Made by a program: the position numbers and the translations under genes. The notes beneath the pieces were generated by a model. It was not told the origin of the DNA. It saw only the letters and a list, made by a program, of their open reading frames with translations, and did no database searches. A stretch of DNA of 64,000 nt from Pseudomonadota bacterium (GTDB lineage Bacteria; Pseudomonadota; Alphaproteobacteria; Acetobacterales; Acetobacteraceae): assembly GCA_021809435.1 (NCBI GenBank), contig JAKBAD010000008.1:52756-116755 (forward strand), written 5' to 3'. This document shows positions 63,736-64,000 of the stretch, one piece after another. Position 1 is the stretch's first letter. The number at the start of each line of letters is the position of its first letter.

Positions 63736-64000
63736 TTGTCACGTTGAGGTGTGGAGATAGAGTGGAATGGAAAATTCCACAAAAAATTTTATTGTTATTT
63801 TTCAGCCTATTAGATGTTTGTCTCTCTAGGATTTTAGCCGGTCGTGGAGGGGAGGGGGCGAAAAAAACAGCTTTTTTTACTGTTGTCTGAGTTGACGTAT
63901 TTTGATTGATAATCTAAACGCTCGCTCCACCGGGGCGGCTGACTGTGTTGACGGTTAGCGGTTCTGGGGCTAAGATGGTTGCCTTGTTGGCGGGAGCGAT
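63736..64000. other. AT-rich gene-free end of the window
   Basis: No reading frame with support. Contains the inverted repeat GTGGAAT/ATTCCAC (63762-63768 and 63774-63780), runs of T and A, and TTGATTGATAATCTAA-like sequence. Possibly the promoter region of a gene beyond the right edge. Confidence 0.4.

Overview
This window reads as chromosomal DNA of an acidophilic or acetic-acid-bacterium-like alphaproteobacterium, most likely Acetobacteraceae (an Acidocella/Acidiphilium-type genus is my best guess, from gene content only). The supports are high GC, the tlpA/argH/lptM/lysA block, an EnvC-CtpA-RppH string, a UPF0262 gene, an SRP RNA beside dnaX, a lysine/alanine-rich histone-H1-like protein, and fdsGBACD. 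I see no insertion sequence, prophage or CRISPR array.

Region 1 (1-16120) is mostly housekeeping on the minus strand: lysine and arginine synthesis (lysA, argH, with a tiny LptM-like lipoprotein between them), a divergent periplasmic thioredoxin, a dienelactone-hydrolase family enzyme, then two runs of tightly packed genes, rppH-ctpA-envC-gpmI and rlmH-rsfS-nadD-proA. Many junctions are 4-bp stop/start overlaps. On the plus strand follow a fused GNAT-MutT protein, a CinA/MoCF-domain protein, a GDCCVxC cysteine-rich protein and an elongation factor G that is not in a str operon.

Region 2 (16126-22329) is a surface-polysaccharide island: UDP-glucuronate decarboxylase, two related family-2 glycosyltransferases on either side of an unusual radical SAM protein, a Wzx-like flippase and a small lipoprotein. 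Parts of it look less GC-rich than the flanks.

Region 3 (22330-39941) holds recR-ybaB-dnaX and the SRP RNA, NADH pyrophosphatase, the histone-like gene with an 84-nt internal tandem repeat, UPF0262, mtnA, two glutathione transferases, pepN, a FemAB-like protein, a complete branched-chain amino acid ABC transporter (livHMGF plus binding protein) and tRNA-Lys(CTT).

Region 4 (39942-51854) starts with a gene-poor stretch and then a translationally coupled pair of sensor kinases: a GAF hybrid kinase, and a 999-residue protein that fuses an APC-type amino acid permease to a histidine kinase and a C-terminal HPt-like domain whose phospho-acceptor histidine is arginine. Next to it lies the NAD-dependent molybdenum formate dehydrogenase operon fdsGBACD.

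Region 5 (51942-63699) is catabolic: divergent benE / benABCD-catechol 2,3-dioxygenase-LysR, which would import benzoate, convert it to catechol and cleave the ring in the meta position, with an exact CatM/BenM operator (ATAC-N7-GTAT) upstream of benA. After it comes a beta-alanine cluster: a LysR regulator divergent from an omega-aminotransferase and a CoA-acylating semialdehyde dehydrogenase, which would take beta-alanine through malonate semialdehyde to acetyl-CoA.
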